In this document: in pieces, positions 61,766 through 64,000 of the stretch
Layout: every line of letters starts with the position of its first letter
Position numbering within the stretch: the first letter of the stretch is position 1
Source: Mesorhizobium kowhaii
GTDB taxonomy: Bacteria > Pseudomonadota > Alphaproteobacteria > Rhizobiales > Rhizobiaceae
Assembly (NCBI RefSeq): GCF_003253745.1
Contig: NZ_MZXV01000076.1
Location: 1 to 64,000 of the forward strand
Length of the DNA: 64,000 nucleotides
Reading direction: 5' to 3'
Program-made: the position numbers and the translations under genes
The notes under the pieces: generated by a model
Told to the model about the DNA's origin: nothing
Database searches by the model: none
What the model saw: the letters and a program-made list of their open reading frames with translations, nothing else

Positions 61766-61987
61766 TCAGTCGAGCTTCAGCCTCTGCGACCCTATCGCCT
61801 TAAGGCACTGCGCGAAGAAGACGGCGCTGAAGCGTCCGCGTGACAGCTTGTTGCGGATGTTTGCCTCTTTCTCTTCGACCCCAATGGCTGCCAACTTCTC
61901 GGCTAGGTCGGCATAGCTCAGGCCCTGGAGCTTCAGCTCGGCCTTCAACACGCCACTTATCAGCCGCTCCCACTCGGATTCGGTCAT
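61766..61987 (-). CDS. DUF6471 domain protein
   Basis: A 73-aa protein with the full DUF6471 pattern: EWERLISGVLKAELKLQGLS, YADLAEKLAAIGVEEKEANI, RNKLSRGRFSAVFFAQCLKA. It looks like a small cI/Cro-like DNA-binding protein. ATG 61987 has GGAG eight bases upstream; the longer in-frame start at 62035 would read through the palindromic operator region. It lies next to the nested palindromes and is a candidate repressor of the element. Confidence 0.8.
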   Translation of the reverse strand: MTESEWERLISGVLKAELKLQGLSYADLAEKLAAIGVEEKEANIRNKLSRGRFSAVFFAQCLKAIGSQRLKLD

Positions 61988-62027
61988 CGAACATTCTCCG
62001 CCAAAAAAACTTTCGCGACCCCATTGC

Positions 62028-62085
62028 AGTCGCATATTTGCTACTTATGTATCATAAACAGGACTATGATACTGTATTTGCGACT
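62028..62085. promoter_or_regulatory. Divergent control region with nested palindromes
   Basis: Inner inverted repeat GTATCATA-N8-TATGATAC (62049-62072) and outer repeat AGTCGCA / TGCGACT (62028-62034 and 62079-62085) lie between the divergent DUF6471 and 72-aa genes. The region is AT-rich with TATAAT-like hexamers. This is the classical form of a lysogeny-type switch; the DUF6471 protein or the 72-aa protein may bind it. Confidence 0.7.
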
Positions 62086-62114
62086 ATCTCAGCCGAACAC
62101 AAAAGGACTCTGAC

Positions 62115-62333
62115 ATGACCATCGACCAAACAACGGCAAACGTGATGACGGCTCTCCTTCGCGAACTCTCTTCTGAGCTGGACCTGCACCACAACGACGA
62201 GGAGCTCCATACCCTTGAACCAACCATCAAAACGTTGCGGCGTGCCGCCAAGGTGATGGCGGACGCCGGCTACAAAGCCCCCGAAGTCTACCACCACATC
62301 GTTGGGCGTTTCGATCGGATGACTCGCGCCTAA
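62115..62333 (+). CDS. 72-aa helical protein of the element
   Basis: A 72-aa protein rich in Leu, Glu and Asp: VMTALLRELSSELDLHHNDE, LHTLEPTIKTLRRAAKVMAD, YHHIVGRFDRM. It is first in the plus-strand direction from the divergent control region and precedes the 227-aa gene by 62 bases. It could be an early regulator. No family recognised. Confidence 0.75.
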   Translation: MTIDQTTANVMTALLRELSSELDLHHNDEELHTLEPTIKTLRRAAKVMADAGYKAPEVYHHIVGRFDRMTRA

Positions 62334-62395
62334 CATAGCGATCCGACAGCGAAAATTCCACGCCGCCCAACCGCCTCCCCTACAGGACTCTCAAA

Positions 62396-63079
62396 ATGAC
62401 TGAACCGTTCGATCCCTCTATCTCGAGTTCCGACTATCTGGCCTTGGCTCGTAAGCGCCACCAGGCCGGAACATCTAGACTGAACGAGGAGCTGGCCTGG
62501 ATGCTGGACGATGAGGCCTACGACTGCGGCCTCAACAAGGAGCACGTCGCCATCCTGATTGACCCTCCCAACTGGAGCTCCGTCGTTCGCGATGAGAGCA
62601 GAAAACCCAGGGGCTTCCTGCATGCCCGGATCAATCAGAAGGGCAACGCGGAGATCAACTGGGCGCGCGGCGATCTCGAGATCCTATATGACGAAGACTT
62701 TCTGGCCAGGTATGCGGCCGCGGCCCGATCCGCCTACTCGGTCCCATGGCGAGGACTTGGGGAATTGATGTGGTGGAGGGGCTACGAACTGCTGGTCAGC
62801 AATGTCACCATTCACAAATCCCCCGCGGCCGCAGCTCTCCTGTATGCCCATGCCGCCCGCCTCAAAGAACTTGCGTCCTTCCTCGGCAAGCACATGACAC
62901 TGGTCGGAGCTATGGCACCCGACTTCACCTATGAGGATGGGGAGGTAGCCGCTGCGGACTTGGCGCCGACCATTTCGTCTGACCGGTTGCAGGAGATGAT
63001 CCAGGAGCGCGGCCGCCGAACGACAGTAAGGCTTCGGGAGGCCGTCGAGCGAATGGTGCCGAAGAATGATCCTGAATGA
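62396..63079 (+). CDS. 227-aa protein of unknown function in the element
   Basis: A soluble protein: RLNEELAWMLDDEAYDCGLN, IDPPNWSSVVRDESRKPRGF, then WWRGYELLVSNVTI and a helical C-terminal half ending in RTTVRLREAVERMVPKNDPE. No catalytic motif was recognised. Second of two plus-strand genes from the divergent control region, so it is a cargo or early gene of the element. It ends about 490 bases before the right 16-base repeat. Confidence 0.78.
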   Translation: MTEPFDPSISSSDYLALARKRHQAGTSRLNEELAWMLDDEAYDCGLNKEHVAILIDPPNWSSVVRDESRKPRGFLHARINQKGNAEINWARGDLEILYDEDFLARYAAAARSAYSVPWRGLGELMWWRGYELLVSNVTIHKSPAAAALLYAHAARLKELASFLGKHMTLVGAMAPDFTYEDGEVAAADLAPTISSDRLQEMIQERGRRTTVRLREAVERMVPKNDPE

Positions 63080-63679
63080 ACGCCCGCGCTCTGCGTCCGA
63101 TGAGGTCACGAGCACCGGTCTCCTCCTTCTTCATGCATGCCTACGATCGTTCAATGATCCCCCTCAACGCCCACGCTCGCCCACCGCTCTCGCCGCTCTC
63201 TTCGCATCTGCTGATGGCGCCCTCCAGGAGCCCACAGAGCGTCTCGCGCGTGCCGTCTCCTCCGTCAGAGGGCCGCCTTCGGTCAAGCCATCCAACTGCA
63301 GGCGCGAGGAGCAACGGCACGGCCAGCTGGATTTTCGGCTGGCATCTCTGCCCTGCAACTCGACCGTCGGCCCGAGCGTTTTCGAATTGGCTCAGCGGCC
63401 GGATCTTTCGATCGCCCGCGCACCTGGGCAGGCAGGGGAAGGAGTATACCCTTTTTTGGGCAAAGGACCGGGTGGCGGCGGGTATAGTCCCAACCACGGT
63501 CCGCAGAAAAATTTGTTTTTTCAAGTAATATCACATGCCCGCAGGATGGCCTTCTACTCTTAAAAGTCTCTCTTCCTAGAGTACCTCACATAAGGGCCAT
63601 GGAACTTGGGCATCTACCAAACTAGATCAGGCGTGCGCCAGTATCGAAAGCCTCCTAAAGCCAGGACGTCTCCTGATCT
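63080..63679. other. Gene-free right end of the element with repeat
   Basis: Some 600 bases without a supported gene. It carries a hairpin (GGACCG / CGGTCC, 63465-63502) followed by A/T-rich runs that may end the plus-strand transcript, and the right 16-base repeat (63570-63585). Confidence 0.45.
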
Positions 63680-64000
63680 ATGACAAAAAGTATCCTTGAA
63701 AAGGGCAGTCCGCCGGACGACGCTGCGCCGCTTCGGCGGGACATCGCAGCCGGCATTGCGTTCCCTGATGGCACGATGGGGAAAGCCGGTCTCCGCAAGG
63801 AGCGGGATGCGGGACAACTAGCCGAAATGATCGCAGCCCAAAAACGGCCCGCCAGTTGCGCAATCGGAAAATGCCAGATGGTCCGCGAGCGCGGGTGTGA
63901 TCCCGCTACCGCCGCGATAGCCGACGCCGGTAACCCTTACCTAGGCGGTCCTGCTCCCAACCGACCCACGTCGCAGCACCTCAAAGGTTCGTCTAGGGTC
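63680..64000 (+). CDS. Excisionase-like DNA-binding protein, cut by the window edge
   Basis: ATG 63680 opens 107 codons to the window edge. The segment LRRDIAAGIAFPDGTMGKAG, LRKERDAGQLAEMIAAQ has the pattern of small rhizobial excisionase/DNA-binding proteins that stand next to integrase genes (IAFPxGxMxxxGLRxExxxGxL). The later part is more divergent. No clear ribosome-binding site. It lies just outside the right 16-base repeat and suggests that an integrase gene may follow beyond the edge. Confidence 0.5.
   Translation, partial: MTKSILEKGSPPDDAAPLRRDIAAGIAFPDGTMGKAGLRKERDAGQLAEMIAAQKRPASCAIGKCQMVRERGCDPATAAIADAGNPYLGGPAPNRPTSQHLKGSSRV

Larger units (their letters stand above)
57354..63585. 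mobile_element. Putative integrative element between 16-base direct repeats
   Basis: CTCTTCCTAGAGTACC occurs exactly at 57354-57369 and 63570-63585. The 6.2 kb between them has a phage/plasmid-type primase-helicase, HTH proteins, a DUF6471 protein, small unknown genes, a divergent control region with nested palindromes and a strong hairpin. This is the content of a small satellite or defective prophage. No integrase or tRNA gene is found between or beside the repeats inside the window; an excisionase-like gene lies just outside the right repeat, so the recombinase may be beyond the right edge. Boundaries are an inference. Confidence 0.5.

Overview
The window reads as chromosome or megaplasmid DNA from a GC-rich alphaproteobacterium, most likely of the order Hyphomicrobiales (a Mesorhizobium- or Bradyrhizobium-like rhizobium). 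The basis is gene content only: a MucR/Ros regulator, FixJ-type response regulators, a cyclase-TPR protein, a giant Ser/Thr-kinase/ATPase/histidine-kinase and a cyoABCD operon. Genus cannot be fixed from the sequence. No rRNA, tRNA or CRISPR array was recognised.

Layout. (1) 1-111 is the 3' end of an IS630-type transposase. (2) 497-11433 is almost wholly on the minus strand. A tight run (11433 down to 2350) encodes an unknown 244-aa protein, a DyP peroxidase, a DUF4331 protein, an acetoacetate-decarboxylase-fold protein, a RutE-like nitroreductase, an SDR, a TPR protein, a flavoprotein of the disulfide-reductase fold that lacks its redox cysteines, and a UreH/NicO-like metal transporter. A small membrane protein and a patatin-like lipoprotein follow. 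This looks like one uncharacterised oxidative pathway. (3) 11.9-19.7 kb is respiratory: an NDH-2, a LysR regulator, cyoABCD, and upstream small membrane proteins, one resembling Pycsar effectors. (4) 20.2-32 kb is signalling: two sensor kinases, a 1986-aa kinase-ATPase-PAS-histidine kinase and three receiver proteins. (5) 32-41 kb holds a TetR regulator, two transglutaminase-like proteins and an RND efflux pair. A second TetR gene lies nearby, and its promoter and first codons are duplicated next to the pump. (6) 41-50 kb is patchy accessory DNA: a DUF900 esterase and a decayed second copy of its 3' end, an ArsR/SRPBCC/DoxX/VOC/DUF4287 run in which the SRPBCC gene is frameshifted, and a four-gene ExbB/TolQ-like cluster. 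(7) 50.6-55.2 kb has a class III cyclase-TPR gene whose last ~390 bp recur 1.9 kb further on, bracketing an orphan peptide-type binding protein. (8) 55.5-57.3 kb has MucR and several tiny genes. (9) 57.35-63.59 kb is a small mobile-element-like island between 16-bp direct repeats. It has a primase-helicase, HTH proteins, a divergent promoter with nested palindromes and a strong hairpin, but no integrase inside it. An excisionase-like gene runs off the right edge.

Recurring themes are inferred promoter/operator duplication (TetR/RND), gene-end duplication (esterase, cyclase), and one 32-33-base intergenic motif found four times (19.8, 30.3, 32.0 and 39.7 kb), mostly upstream of minus-strand signalling or respiratory genes.
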